From Bacillus vallismortis (GTDB taxonomy: Bacteria > Bacillota > Bacilli > Bacillales > Bacillaceae): DNA of 64,000 bases. The number at the start of each line of letters is the position of its first letter. Positions within the stretch are counted from its first letter, which is position 1. Both the position numbers and the translations under genes were made by a program. Of this stretch, positions 7,881 through 16,986 are shown in pieces. The stretch is from positions 2,265,677 to 2,329,676 of the forward strand of contig NZ_CP026362.1 in NCBI RefSeq assembly GCF_004116955.1. Direction: 5' to 3'. Below the pieces are notes generated by a model. That model searched no databases and was not told the DNA's origin. It saw only the letters and a program-made list of their open reading frames with translations.

Positions 7881-9725
7881 TTATCCTTCCAACGATTTCT
7901 TAAGTTCCGTTACATACCCCCGAGATCCGGTGACAATTAAGCGGTCACCCAATTTCAGCCTTGTATCCCCATGAGGAACGATGCTGTCCACACCTCTGAA
8001 AATCCTGACAAAGATGACATCGCCTGTAAAAGGGAATTCCCGCAAAATCACACCGTCGTATGTGCTGTTTTCCATATTAATTTGATACAGCGAAGACTCT
8101 TCGTTCGTGAGCAGCTTCATGACACCAGGCGCTTCTATTAGCGCGCGAAGCAGTGTTTTTGTCGACAGCAGCATAGAAAAGATGTTGATTCCCTGCTCCT
8201 TCAAAGTTGCTTCATTTTCGGGTGATCCGACGCTGGCAATCACTCTTTCTGTTCCTTTTTCTTTTGCAAGTAGTGCAATCTCCGCATTCATGTCTTCATT
8301 CCCGGTCGCAACAACCAGGATATCCGTATCAAAAATGCCGAGTGATTCAAGCGTCCCGTGTTCATAATTAGAAATCGCTTCAACAGAAAAAACTGATTCC
8401 GACAGCTTTTCCTCCGCGTTCTCTTGATAGACATGCACAACACGCACGTCATACTCCTCTTCCGGCAGTTCAAGAGTAACAGGCAATGTCATTTGGTTTG
8501 CGCCGATAAACGTAATGGTCTTTTTCTCCTCCGGCTGCTCCTCCCGTTTGTATAATTTTTTAAAGAAGACCGGTGAAAAAATACTGGCAATGACGGCTAC
8601 TAACGTCAGCGCTCCTGACATATTTGCGCTGATCACGTGAAGCTGCTGGCCGATTGTCGCAGCGGCAATCACGAGAGAAAGCGTTGACGTCAGCAGAAAA
8701 CCAGACGCCAAAATGGTGCGGTTATCATACCACTTCTTCAAGTACAGGACGGGAATAATTTTGCTGACTAACAGCGCCAAAAGCAGAAGCGGGATCATGA
8801 TCAAAATTTTCGGATCTTGGAAAAGGGTCCAAATATCCAGCTTCACTCCGACCATCACAAAGAAAATCGGAATCAAGAACCCATAGCCGAATGAATCCAG
8901 CTGCTGAACAAGTTCTTTATTTGGCGAAAGAAGGGAAACGAGAACCCCCGCTAAGAAAGCGCCGAGAATATTTTCCGCCCCAAGTGATTCAGACAGGGCA
9001 ACGAGTACGATAATTAACGTAAAAATGGCACGCGTCCCAATCTGAATCGTCCCTTTTGACATAGACTCAACAAATGAACGATGTTTAAAGACCCGGCCGA
9101 AAAAGTAAAGCACCACTCCGGCTGCAAACAGGATCATCAAGAGCCACATGTTTCCGCTGTCTTCTCCGTATAGAGAAGAAAACACGGCAAGAAGAATCAT
9201 CGTGACCAAATCAGCAATAACGGCAACAAGCAAAATAATCTGCCCGATATTTGAATTCATGATCCGTTCTTCTTTTAACGTTGGAACGACAACGCCTAAC
9301 GAAATCGTTGAGATAATGAGCGTCATTAAAAACGCATTTTCGATAAATCCTGCCAAGACGAACCCATAGGACAGCAGCAATGATAAAATAAATATACCGG
9401 CAAAAATAACGGACGCCGCAGCAAACGTATTGGGCACCGCTTTGCCGTTCGGCAGGAGCTGCTTTTTCTTTCCTTTCTCAAACGATGAAAAATCAATTTC
9501 AAGCCCACTTAAAAACATTAAAAAGATAAATCCGAGCAGAGAAAGCGTCTCAAGCCATGTATCGCCCTCGACAACTAAATTAAGACCGCTTTTTCCGATA
9601 ATCAGCCCCATAATGATTTCTGCAACAACAACCGGGATGGTCAGTTTAAAGCGATGCAAAAGGATGGGTGTCAAAAATGCAACGATAAGTACAACAACTA
9701 AAGATGCGACAGATGAATGCGCCAT
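7881..9725 (-). CDS. yjbQ: CPA2-family monovalent cation/proton antiporter YjbQ
   Basis: 614 aa membrane protein. The first 390 residues form about 12 hydrophobic segments of the Na+/H+ (K+/H+) exchanger fold, including PVVVAEIIMGLIIGKSGL. A linker follows, then a soluble TrkA-N/RCK-like domain (ITFIGANQMTLPVTLELPEE, about 400-510) and a TrkA-C domain (about 530-614, ending GDRLIVTGSRGYVTEL). Such domains usually gate transport by nucleotide binding. The substrate cannot be read from sequence; K+ or Na+ is likely. It is transcribed alone, with the divergent prpE upstream. Confidence 0.88.
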   Translation of the reverse strand: MAHSSVASLVVVLIVAFLTPILLHRFKLTIPVVVAEIIMGLIIGKSGLNLVVEGDTWLETLSLLGFIFLMFLSGLEIDFSSFEKGKKKQLLPNGKAVPNTFAAASVIFAGIFILSLLLSYGFVLAGFIENAFLMTLIISTISLGVVVPTLKEERIMNSNIGQIILLVAVIADLVTMILLAVFSSLYGEDSGNMWLLMILFAAGVVLYFFGRVFKHRSFVESMSKGTIQIGTRAIFTLIIVLVALSESLGAENILGAFLAGVLVSLLSPNKELVQQLDSFGYGFLIPIFFVMVGVKLDIWTLFQDPKILIMIPLLLLALLVSKIIPVLYLKKWYDNRTILASGFLLTSTLSLVIAAATIGQQLHVISANMSGALTLVAVIASIFSPVFFKKLYKREEQPEEKKTITFIGANQMTLPVTLELPEEEYDVRVVHVYQENAEEKLSESVFSVEAISNYEHGTLESLGIFDTDILVVATGNEDMNAEIALLAKEKGTERVIASVGSPENEATLKEQGINIFSMLLSTKTLLRALIEAPGVMKLLTNEESSLYQINMENSTYDGVILREFPFTGDVIFVRIFRGVDSIVPHGDTRLKLGDRLIVTGSRGYVTELKKSLEG

Positions 9726-9957
9726 AATCAGAACCTCCTTTTTAAGTCAGGGTTATTTCAGTTCTCAATCAAAGAACAAAACCTCATTTTAAAAAAACAT
9801 AACGCGATTTTAACAAGGATGGTGATAAAAAATAAAGTAAAAAGGTCTTATTTCTTGTTTAGAAAATAATTCTTCTATATTTTGCACATAAAAGCCTGTG
9901 ATGACTCACAGCACTTTGCTCCATAATAAATAAAACAATCGGCAAGGAGGATCACGC

Positions 9958-10692
9958 ATGGCTTACGATATCATCAGCGATATTCATGGCTGCTATGATG
10001 AAATGATGGCATTAATCCAAGAGCTTGGCTATTCAATAAAAAATGGAGTACCTGTCCACGAAGAAGGAAGGATGCTCATTTTTGCTGGAGATTTAACTGA
10101 CAGAGGACCGAAATCGATAGAGGTCATCCGCTTTGTAGCCGGCGCTTACGAAAAAGGCGCTGTGCGTTATGTTCCTGGAAATCATTGCAACAAGCTGTAC
10201 CGCTACTTAAAAGGAAATCCCGTGAAAGTCATGCATGGCCTAGAAACTACAGCCGCAGAGCTTGAGGAACGATCTAAAGAAGAAAGAAAAACAATCAGCG
10301 ATCAGTTTATGAAGCTGTATGAAAAGGCGCCGCTTTACGACATCTTACATAACGGAGAATTAGTTGTCGCCCATGCTGGCATAAAGGCTGACGATATCGG
10401 CAAATATACCCGCAGAGTGAAGGACTTTGTGCTTTACGGCGATGTAACGGGTGAAACGTACCCGGACGGCAGACCTGTCAGACGTGATTGGGCTGCATCC
10501 TATAGCGGAAGCGCTTGGGTGGTATACGGACATACACCTGTGAAAGAGCCTCGAATAGTCAATCGCACCATCAACATTGATACAGGCTGCGTGTTCGGAA
10601 ATAAATTGACAGGCTTTCGATTCCCAGAAATAGAAACCATCTCTGTTCCAAGCTCCCTGCCTTATGACGAATCGAGATTTCGTCCCATATAA
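9958..10692 (+). CDS. prpE: Serine/threonine-type phosphatase / Ap4A hydrolase PrpE
   Basis: 244 aa metallophosphoesterase of the PPP family. The three metal/phosphate motifs are intact: DIHGCYDE (residue 8), [10 protein letters not shown] (about 44) and PGNHCNK (about 74), with later metal histidines at VVAHAG and VYGHTP. In Bacillus, PrpE hydrolyses diadenosine tetraphosphate and dephosphorylates phosphoproteins, and has been linked to spore germination. AAGGAGG precedes the ATG. It is a single gene, divergent from yjbQ and convergent with yjbO. Confidence 0.93.
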   Translation: MAYDIISDIHGCYDEMMALIQELGYSIKNGVPVHEEGRMLIFAGDLTDRGPKSIEVIRFVAGAYEKGAVRYVPGNHCNKLYRYLKGNPVKVMHGLETTAAELEERSKEERKTISDQFMKLYEKAPLYDILHNGELVVAHAGIKADDIGKYTRRVKDFVLYGDVTGETYPDGRPVRRDWAASYSGSAWVVYGHTPVKEPRIVNRTINIDTGCVFGNKLTGFRFPEIETISVPSSLPYDESRFRPI

Positions 10693-10722
10693 AAAGGAGA
10701 GAATCAATGATTCTCTCCTTTT
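10692..10722. terminator. Bidirectional terminator between prpE and yjbO
   Basis: AAAAGGAGAGAA...TTCTCTCCTTTT perfect 12-bp stem with A/T runs on both sides. The yjbO stop codon lies within the hairpin. Confidence 0.9.
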
Positions 10723-11603
10723 ATCAGGTCTTTCATATCTTGAGGCAATGTAGCATGAAACGTCATGCTCTCCTGCGTCAGCGGATGGATAAATGAAAGC
10801 CGCTCGCTGTGAAGGGCCTGCCGGCCAATTTCCCGTCTCGTTCCGCCGTACAGTGTATCGCCGCACAGCGGATGCCCGAGGTAGTTCATATGTACACGAA
10901 TTTGATGGGTTCGGCCTGTCTCAAGCTGCAATGTCACCATTGTGATCTCATCAGTGGCATGTGTGACATGAAAATGGGTAACAGCCTTCTGGCCTTCCGG
11001 TGTCACCACCCGTTCAATAATACTGTCAGGATGTCTGCCAATCGGAGCATCGACAGTTCCTTCCACCTGTGTCATCCGCCCGTGAACCACTGCCATGTAC
11101 CGGCGTCTCACAAGCCCGCTTTTTTGCGCTGACGATAAAATCGAGTGGGCAAAGCGATGCTTGGCAACAAGCATGAGACCTGATGTATCCCGGTCTAGCC
11201 GGGTGACAAGATGAACTGTCGCCAGCACTCCATTTATTTGATAATGATGGATGATTCCATTTGCAATGCTTCCGGATGGGTGCTCTCTCGAGGGAATTGA
11301 TGATACATACGGCTGCTTGTTCATCACAAGCACGTGCTCATCCTCATACAGGATATCGAGCGGAACAGGTTCTGCCAATAACGTGTCGCTCACCTGTTCC
11401 TCGGGAAACTTCACGACAAGAAAATCTCCCTTTCGCAAAACGTATTTGACCGTTACATGTTCACCATTGATCAGCAGGTCACCCCCGGCAAACTTGATAT
11501 CGGTTAACAGACGTTTCGAAATTCCCAGTTTGCCGGCGTATTCTTTTACAGTCATTCCGTCTTCAGCAGAAGTAATGTTCTTTCTGATAATAAATGGTTC
11601 CAC
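10704..11603 (-). CDS. yjbO: RluA-family pseudouridine synthase YjbO
   Basis: 299 aa. An S4-like RNA-binding segment occupies roughly residues 15-70 (KEYAGKLGISKRLL...GDFLVVKF). The RluA catalytic domain follows, with the motif TRLDRDTSGLMLVAK, whose second Asp forms the covalent uridine adduct, and the later LETGRTHQIRVHMNYLGHPLCGD motif. The protein isomerises uridine in rRNA or tRNA; the exact target cannot be told from sequence. It follows nadK by 12 bp in an apparent sasB-nadK-yjbO operon. Confidence 0.9.
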   Translation of the reverse strand: MEPFIIRKNITSAEDGMTVKEYAGKLGISKRLLTDIKFAGGDLLINGEHVTVKYVLRKGDFLVVKFPEEQVSDTLLAEPVPLDILYEDEHVLVMNKQPYVSSIPSREHPSGSIANGIIHHYQINGVLATVHLVTRLDRDTSGLMLVAKHRFAHSILSSAQKSGLVRRRYMAVVHGRMTQVEGTVDAPIGRHPDSIIERVVTPEGQKAVTHFHVTHATDEITMVTLQLETGRTHQIRVHMNYLGHPLCGDTLYGGTRREIGRQALHSERLSFIHPLTQESMTFHATLPQDMKDLIKGENH

Positions 11604-11615
11604 GATACGTCCTCT

Positions 11616-12416
11616 CTATTCACCTTTTCCGATAAACGAATCCTGGACTCTTTTCCAAAATGGAAACGGACGAAATCTCGCAAACCTCACATTTTCGGAT
11701 GCAACCTGGCAGCGGATCGACTTCACGTCCTTATGAAGAAGGGTTAAATGGTCAATCGTCACTTGAAAGTCGACTTCGTTTCTCGGTTTAATCATGCAAT
11801 CATGATGGGAAGGCAGAAGCAGCGGCGATCCGACCGTCCGGAATACACGGTTATTAATAGAAGCCATTTCCGCGAGTTGGATCGCTCTGATAGACGGATG
11901 GATAATTGCTCCGCCCAGCGCCTTATTATAGGCTGTGCTGCCGGATGGCGTTGACAAGCAAAGGCCGTCGCCCCGGAAGGTTTCAAAGAGCTGTCCCTTG
12001 ATTTCCACATCAGCCACAAGGCTTCCTTCTATGCTTTTAATCGTACATTCATTCAATGCTAAATATCTCTCTTCCCGATCGTTTTCGTGATAAGTCACAA
12101 TCACTTCGAGAAGCGGATATTCGACTGTATGATAAGGCGTTTTCGCAATCGCGAGAACAAGCTTTTCAATTTCATGAGGAACCCAGTCGGCATAAAACCC
12201 CAGATGACCCGTGTGAACGCCGACAAATGCCGTTTTGTCCAAGCGGTCGCTGTATCTGTGAAAAGCATACAAAAGCGTTCCGTCGCCTCCGACTGAAATG
12301 ACGATTTCCGGTTCATTTTCATCCAGTTCCATATCAAAATCCAATAAATACGCCTGTATTTTGCTCTTCAGCGTATCAGAAACTTGATCTCCTTTTGATG
12401 ATACGGCAAATTTCAT
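11616..12416 (-). CDS. nadK: NAD kinase
   Basis: 266 aa. It phosphorylates NAD to NADP (also known as ppnKA, nadF or yjbN). Diagnostic motifs are [15 protein letters not shown] near residue 42, [13 protein letters not shown] and the diphosphate loop [21 protein letters not shown]. It sits 17 bp after the alarmone synthetase gene sasB and 12 bp before yjbO, a conserved Bacillus arrangement. The start ATG at 12416 is preceded by GGGG-rich sequence. Confidence 0.96.
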   Translation of the reverse strand: MKFAVSSKGDQVSDTLKSKIQAYLLDFDMELDENEPEIVISVGGDGTLLYAFHRYSDRLDKTAFVGVHTGHLGFYADWVPHEIEKLVLAIAKTPYHTVEYPLLEVIVTYHENDREERYLALNECTIKSIEGSLVADVEIKGQLFETFRGDGLCLSTPSGSTAYNKALGGAIIHPSIRAIQLAEMASINNRVFRTVGSPLLLPSHHDCMIKPRNEVDFQVTIDHLTLLHKDVKSIRCQVASENVRFARFRPFPFWKRVQDSFIGKGE

Positions 12417-12433
12417 GCTTTTCTTCCCCTTTA

Positions 12434-13069
12434 CTATTGTTGCTCGCTTCCTTTTTTCTTTCTTGAAAAGGCAGCTTGAGCCTCCTGTATTTCACCCCTG
12501 ATCTCCGACATCTCTTCATCTAGCCGGGAAGCAGCTTCAGATGCGCGCTGAAGCCTTAGTTTCACTTTTTCAGGAATGTTTCCGCTGTATTTATAATTCA
12601 ATGAATGCTCAATGGTCGCCCAAAAATTCATCGCCAGCGTACGGATCTGTATTTCCACGAGAACATGCTTTTCTCCGGACACCGTCTGTAAAGGATAAAG
12701 CACGACAAGATGATATGACCGGTATCCGCTCTCTTTATGTTCCGCAATATAATCCCTCTGATCCACAACGGTGAAATCTTTTCTGGCGAAAAGCATCTCT
12801 TTTACGATTTGGATGTCATCGACAAATTGGCACATGATTCTAAGGCCCGCGATATCCTGCATGGTTTCAATTTCATGCAGCGGTATGCTTTTCTTTCTCG
12901 CTTTTTCAAGTATGCTCGCCACAGGCTTGACGCGTCCGGTCACAAATTCGATCGGCGAATGTTCGTCCTCGTATTCATATAGTGTGCGAATCCCCTTGAG
13001 CTTCACTTTCAACTCTTCGACAGCCTGGCGGTACGGCACTAAAAAACGCTCCCATTGTTTGTCATCCAT
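12434..13069 (-). CDS. sasB: Small alarmone synthetase SasB (RelQ, YjbM)
   Basis: 211 aa. It is a single-domain (p)ppGpp synthetase without hydrolase or regulatory domains, and forms a tetramer activated by pppGpp. RelA/SpoT synthetase motifs are visible: [47 protein letters not shown] and [23 protein letters not shown]. The C-terminal helical, charged tail is typical of RelQ. Two adjacent ATGs exist (13072, 13069); the second gives the known 211-aa protein with better spacing from GGGGG. First gene of a probable operon with nadK and yjbO. Confidence 0.95.
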   Translation of the reverse strand: MDDKQWERFLVPYRQAVEELKVKLKGIRTLYEYEDEHSPIEFVTGRVKPVASILEKARKKSIPLHEIETMQDIAGLRIMCQFVDDIQIVKEMLFARKDFTVVDQRDYIAEHKESGYRSYHLVVLYPLQTVSGEKHVLVEIQIRTLAMNFWATIEHSLNYKYSGNIPEKVKLRLQRASEAASRLDEEMSEIRGEIQEAQAAFSRKKKGSEQQ

Positions 13070-13097
13070 CATACATCCCCCAATTCCGAACCGGTTT

Positions 13098-13466
13098 CTA
13101 TAAAAATACGCTCTTCACTTTGTCTTCCATTTCTTCTCCATAGTTTACATTATCTTTAATATTTTCTAAAAGATACTCTAATTCATCATGCAGGCCGGCC
13201 AGTTCTATTGATTTGTCTCCCGCCTCTAAAACAACCGGAATTCTTTGTGCATGCGCCTGCTTGAGTTCCGGCCACATATGTTCCTTTATAATGGCATATT
13301 CAAAAGAATCAGCTAATTCAAGTATGTATACAAAAGCAAAGTTGTCAGAATCAACAAGCATTTGACCTGACGGCTTGCGTTCCGCTTCATTGCCTTCTGT
13401 CTCACAGACAAGGCGAAGCTGATCATCCGATAATGTTGCGTTCAAGATTTCGATTCTGTTTTGCAT
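13098..13466 (-). CDS. yjbL: Conserved protein YjbL
   Basis: 122 aa from the ATG at 13466, which is preceded by AAGGAGAGC; an upstream in-frame TTG at 13487 has no comparable site. I recognise no domain. The protein is acidic and soluble, without membrane segments, and its C-terminal half (LAGLHDELEYLLENIKDNV) looks helical. It lies 28 bp upstream of sasB on the same strand and is divergent from yjbK. Function unknown. Confidence 0.75.
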   Translation of the reverse strand: MQNRIEILNATLSDDQLRLVCETEGNEAERKPSGQMLVDSDNFAFVYILELADSFEYAIIKEHMWPELKQAHAQRIPVVLEAGDKSIELAGLHDELEYLLENIKDNVNYGEEMEDKVKSVFL

Positions 13467-13590
13467 AATGCTCTCCTTTTCCAACAAAAGTACAGTTTCA
13501 TTTTATCATATCAAGCTTGATATTGATAAACGTAACATCTAAAGAGATAATAGTAAAAATAAGATTTACGGGGCGGAAAGGAAGAAAAAC

Positions 13591-14163
13591 ATGAGCCAAG
13601 AAATTGAGATAGAATTCAAAAACATGCTAACCAAACAGGAATTTGACAACATAACAGCGGCACTCCAGCTGACAGAAAAAGATTTTACAGACCAAAACAA
13701 TCACTATTTTGACACAGACAGCTTTTCACTGAAACAAAAACACGCTGCGCTTCGGATCCGCAGGAAAAACGGCGAGTATGTCCTGACATTAAAAGAACCT
13801 GCAGACGTGGGGCTTCTGGAAACGCACCAGCGGCTATCAGGGGTATCAGATCTTGCTGGTTTTTCAATTCCCGAAGGCCCTGTGAAAGACCAGCTGCATC
13901 AGCTTGAGATTGATACAGATACCATTCAATACTTTGGATCTTTAACAACAAACCGTGCTGAAAAAGAAACAGAAAAAGGCTTAATAGTTTTAGACCACAG
14001 CCGATATTTAAATAAAGAGGACTTTGAAATCGAATTTGAGGCGGCAGACTGGCATGAAGGCCAACAAGCCTTTGAGAAGCTGCTTCAGCAATACAGCATT
14101 CCTCAGCGAGAAACCAAAAATAAAATTTTGCGTTTTTATGAAGAAAAACGAAAGTCTATATAA
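13591..14163 (+). CDS. yjbK: CYTH-domain protein YjbK
   Basis: 190 aa. It is a CYTH (CyaB/thiamine-triphosphatase-like) protein that binds triphosphate substrates with divalent metal. The N-terminal [10 protein letters not shown] carries the ExExK-type signature. Alternating charged strands follow ([36 protein letters not shown]), the acidic/basic tunnel pattern of the family. The physiological substrate is not evident; inorganic triphosphate or a nucleotide is possible. The start is an ATG after GGAAAGGAAG. It is followed 14 bp later by yjbJ. Confidence 0.88.
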   Translation: MSQEIEIEFKNMLTKQEFDNITAALQLTEKDFTDQNNHYFDTDSFSLKQKHAALRIRRKNGEYVLTLKEPADVGLLETHQRLSGVSDLAGFSIPEGPVKDQLHQLEIDTDTIQYFGSLTTNRAEKETEKGLIVLDHSRYLNKEDFEIEFEAADWHEGQQAFEKLLQQYSIPQRETKNKILRFYEEKRKSI

Positions 14164-14177
14164 GGTGGAATGACATC

Positions 14178-14918
14178 GTGAACGTAACGAATTGGGCATC
14201 TTTACTTCAGCTTCAGGCATTACAGTCCATATCTAATGCACGCAGCACAGGCACTCAAAATGATGCGGAAAGCCCGCTCTCAAGCTTCAGCTCTTTACTC
14301 AGCCAATACACAAACGGCTTGACGATACAGCAGCAAGCAACAGCACCTTCTGCACAGTCAATCCCGCTCAACCTGCAGAACAACGCTAGTTCAACAGCGC
14401 CATCACTGCTTTCAGCATACGGGCTTCAATCATATACAAGTAGCCATTCAGGCTATATCACAAAAGCGGCAGAAAGCACCAAAACAGCTGCTGCTGATGT
14501 ATCTACAAACAAACAAGAAACAAAACGGATCAGTTCGGGAGACTTCTCCATAGACAGCGCGATTAAAAAAGCCGCTGATAAATATGGCGTCGATGAAAAA
14601 CTAATCCGCGCCGTCATTAAGCAGGAATCAGGCTTTAATGCAAAAGCTGTCAGCGGAGCAGGCGCGCTTGGCTTAATGCAGCTGATGCCGTCAACAGCAC
14701 GCTCACTTGGCGTTTCCAATCCACTGGACCCGCAGCAAAATGTGGAAGGCGGAACGAAATATTTAAAACAAATGCTGAATAAATACGGCGGCAATGTGTC
14801 TATGGCATTAGCGGCTTACAACGCCGGACCGGGAAATGTTGACAGATACGGCGGCATTCCTCCTTTCAAAGAAACGCAAAACTATGTAAAAAAAATAACT
14901 TCAGCCTATTACGCGTAA
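14178..14918 (+). CDS. yjbJ: Lytic transglycosylase YjbJ (CwlQ)
   Basis: 246 aa from a GTG start preceded by AAGGTGG. The first 120 residues are Ser/Gln/Thr-rich, low complexity and without a clear signal peptide. The C-terminal half is a soluble lytic transglycosylase (Slt/goose-lysozyme-like) domain with catalytic Glu in [14 protein letters not shown], then [13 protein letters not shown] and [13 protein letters not shown]. It cleaves peptidoglycan glycan strands; the B. subtilis protein has been described as bifunctional (muramidase and transglycosylase). The missing classical signal is unusual for a wall enzyme and suggests another export route. Confidence 0.88.
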   Translation: MNVTNWASLLQLQALQSISNARSTGTQNDAESPLSSFSSLLSQYTNGLTIQQQATAPSAQSIPLNLQNNASSTAPSLLSAYGLQSYTSSHSGYITKAAESTKTAAADVSTNKQETKRISSGDFSIDSAIKKAADKYGVDEKLIRAVIKQESGFNAKAVSGAGALGLMQLMPSTARSLGVSNPLDPQQNVEGGTKYLKQMLNKYGGNVSMALAAYNAGPGNVDRYGGIPPFKETQNYVKKITSAYYA

Positions 14919-14948
14919 CCAGAGCGGCTTTTGCCCTCTGGTTTTTTT
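14917..14948 (+). terminator. yjbJ terminator
   Basis: AACCAGAG...CTCTGGTT stem then seven T, starting at the yjbJ stop codon. Confidence 0.9.
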
Positions 14949-15126
14949 GCGAAGTGAAATCCTACGCATTCCTGATTTTTATGTGATATGATATGAAATA
15001 CAAACCTCGGCTCTCAGCCGAAACTAGCCATCAAACGCATAAAAGGCAGTTTGTTTGTAGAAATGATGCCTTGTTGCTAAAATAAATCATAGATGAAATG
15101 CAGTACTATATAAAATTACTTTTTGC

Positions 15127-15148
15127 AATAGGATTTATGATTCCTATT
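15127..15148. repeat. Inverted repeat upstream of yjbI
   Basis: AATAGGA and TCCTATT arms, 7 bp each with an 8-bp spacer, about 25 bp ahead of the yjbI start and just after a TTGCAA that could be a -35 element. It could be an operator or leader hairpin. No regulator is identified. Elsewhere in the 14919-15173 interval there is a small CTCGGCT/AGCCGA hairpin near 15005. Confidence 0.4.
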
Positions 15149-15173
15149 AGCCATATTTAAAGGAGTAGTCAAC

Positions 15174-15572
15174 ATGGGACAATCGTTTAACGCACCTTAT
15201 GAAGCGATTGGAGAGGAACTTCTATCGCAACTTGTTGATACTTTTTATGAGCGTGTCGCGTGTCATCCTTTGCTGAAGCCGATTTTTCCAAGCGATTTAA
15301 CAGAAACCGCCAGGAAACAGAAGCAATTTTTGACTCAGTATTTAGGCGGGCCTCCGCTTTATACTGAGGAACACGGCCATCCTATGCTCAGAGCAAGACA
15401 TCTTCCCTTTCCAATTACAAACGAGAGAGCTGATGCGTGGCTCAGCTGTATGAACGACGCAATGGACCATGTAGGGCTTGAGGGCGATATTCGTGAGTTT
15501 TTGTTTGGCCGGCTGGAATTGACAGCAAGACATATGGTGAATCAAACGGAAGCGGGGGATCGATCATCTTGA
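15174..15572 (+). CDS. yjbI: Truncated hemoglobin YjbI (group II)
   Basis: 132 aa 2/2 globin. The sequence runs from FNAPYEAIGEELLSQLVDTFYERV through QKQFLTQYLGGPPLYTEEHGHPMLRARHLPF to the proximal-His helix ELTARHMVNQTE. It binds heme and oxygen; in B. subtilis it protects a partner, possibly the Spx adaptor YjbH/SpxH, against oxidative aggregation. It overlaps spxH by four bases, so the two are co-translated, which fits that functional link. The start follows AAAGGAG. Confidence 0.94.
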   Translation: MGQSFNAPYEAIGEELLSQLVDTFYERVACHPLLKPIFPSDLTETARKQKQFLTQYLGGPPLYTEEHGHPMLRARHLPFPITNERADAWLSCMNDAMDHVGLEGDIREFLFGRLELTARHMVNQTEAGDRSS

Positions 15573-16468
15573 CAAACTATCAGCATGAGCAATACTTCGC
15601 CCATTGTCACGGCCATCCAAAAAAACCGCTTGAAATTTATATGTTTGTAGACCCTTTATGTCCTGAATGCTGGTCCTTAGAGCCCGTCATGAAAAAACTG
15701 AAAATCAGATACGGACGTTTTTTCACTTTGCGCATTATCGCTTCAGCGAGCCTTACCGCGTTAAATAAAAAACGAAAAAAGCATCTTCTTGCAGAGGCAT
15801 GGGAAAAGATCGCAAGCCGCTCCGGCATGTCGTGTGACGGCAATGTCTGGCTTGAGCAAGATCCCCCGCTTTCATCGCCTTATATGGCTGCTCTCGCTTT
15901 TAAAGCAGCCGAACTGCAAGGAAGAAAAGCCGGCATGCAATTTCTCAGAAATATGCAAGAAAGCCTGTTTGTTTCAAAGAAAAATATTACGGACGAAAAT
16001 GTGCTTTTGGAAATTGCGGAAAAAACGAGTCTCGATCTTGAAGAATTCAAAAAAGATTTGCATTCTCAAAGCGCGGTCAAGGCGCTTCAATGTGACATGA
16101 AAATTGCCGCTGAGATGGATGTGTCCGCGAATCCGACGCTGACATTTTTCAATACACAGCATGAGGACGAAGGACTTAAAGTACCCGGCAGCTATTCATA
16201 TGATGTATATGAAGAAATCCTATTTGAGATGCTTGGCGACGAGCCGAAGCCATCGGAAACACCGCCTCTGGAATGTTTTATTGAATATTTCCGCTTCGTT
16301 GCCTCGAAGGAAATCGCTCTCGTATATGACCTGAGCCTTGAAGAGGTAGAAAAGGAAATGAAAAAATTGGCATTCGCTAAAAAGGTTGCCAAAGTGGAAG
16401 CCAAACACGGAATGTTTTGGAAGTCTCTCAGCACTTATTCAGATGAATATCAATCATGTGAAAAATAG
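15569..16468 (+). CDS. spxH: ClpXP adaptor for Spx degradation, SpxH (YjbH)
   Basis: 299 aa starting at TTG overlapping the yjbI stop. SpxH has a DsbA/thioredoxin-like fold and delivers Spx to ClpXP. The N-terminal CxxC is present (DPLCPECWSLEP, about residue 29), and a His/Cys-rich segment before it (HCHGHPKK) contributes to zinc binding. The C-terminal half is helical and charged. Spx itself is encoded 5.5 kb downstream. The protein ends in KYQSCEK-type sequence. Confidence 0.94.
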   Translation: MTNYQHEQYFAHCHGHPKKPLEIYMFVDPLCPECWSLEPVMKKLKIRYGRFFTLRIIASASLTALNKKRKKHLLAEAWEKIASRSGMSCDGNVWLEQDPPLSSPYMAALAFKAAELQGRKAGMQFLRNMQESLFVSKKNITDENVLLEIAEKTSLDLEEFKKDLHSQSAVKALQCDMKIAAEMDVSANPTLTFFNTQHEDEGLKVPGSYSYDVYEEILFEMLGDEPKPSETPPLECFIEYFRFVASKEIALVYDLSLEEVEKEMKKLAFAKKVAKVEAKHGMFWKSLSTYSDEYQSCEK

Positions 16469-16502
16469 CCGCAGGCGTATATATGCTTGAGGCTGTTTTT
16501 TT
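16467..16502 (+). terminator. yjbI-spxH terminator
   Basis: AGCC...GGCT closing stem with an inner GCGTAT/ATGC arm, followed by seven T, at the spxH stop. Confidence 0.75.
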
Positions 16503-16542
16503 GCGCCCTTAACCAAACTTACGTTCTGTTCAAAACACTAAA

Positions 16543-16570
16543 GAAACCGCGCCGGGATAAGCGCGGTTTC
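16543..16570. repeat. GC-rich perfect hairpin in the spxH-yizD interval
   Basis: GAAACCGCGC and GCGCGGTTTC, 10-bp arms around an 8-nt loop. Not followed by a plus-strand T-run; the minus strand has only TTTAGTGTTTTG after it. The rest of this 313-bp interval (16469-16781) holds the spxH terminator and, near 16684, a TTGACA that may belong to a yizD promoter. I see no gene in it. Confidence 0.5.
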
Positions 16571-16781
16571 ATATGTCTTAACGACAACAAAGGGGATGGG
16601 AGAAATTTTTCACGGTCAAACAAAGGGGTAATGTTTGTTTGTGATCAATTTCACATCCTTATGATAACAAAAGATGTCGACTTTTGACAACCTCTATGCT
16701 TAATGTTCATATTTTTGTCACAAAACATAACGGAGCCTATTCACTCATATCCTATAAGGAAAAAGGACGAGGAGGAACGCT

Positions 16782-16949
16782 ATGGTGCGTATTGTCATAT
16801 CAATTGTATGCATTGCCGTTTTTTTCTGTTTGAATATACTTGGCATGATGCAGATGCTGCCGCTTTATATTACCTCTCCTCTGCTGTTTCTGTCTATTTT
16901 GTTTACCCTCTACCGCCTGAACCACCGCAAAACCTTCAAAGGGTTTTAA
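16782..16949 (+). CDS. yizD: Small membrane protein YizD
   Basis: 55 aa, ATG preceded by GGACGAGGAGGAACGCT. Two hydrophobic segments are visible: IVISIVCIAVFFCLNIL and LYITSPLLFLSILFTLY. A basic tail follows (RLNHRKTFKGF). Probably an integral membrane peptide with two passes. Position between spxH and pepF matches yizD of B. subtilis. Function unknown. Confidence 0.75.
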   Translation: MVRIVISIVCIAVFFCLNILGMMQMLPLYITSPLLFLSILFTLYRLNHRKTFKGF

Positions 16950-16986
16950 AAAGCCTGTGCAGATTTCTGCACAGGCTTTCTTTTTT
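16949..16986. terminator. Bidirectional terminator between yizD and pepF
   Basis: AAAGCCTGTGCAG...CTGCACAGGCTTT 13-bp perfect stem with a 4-nt loop, T-run on the plus side and A-run (TTT on minus) on the other. Confidence 0.92.
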
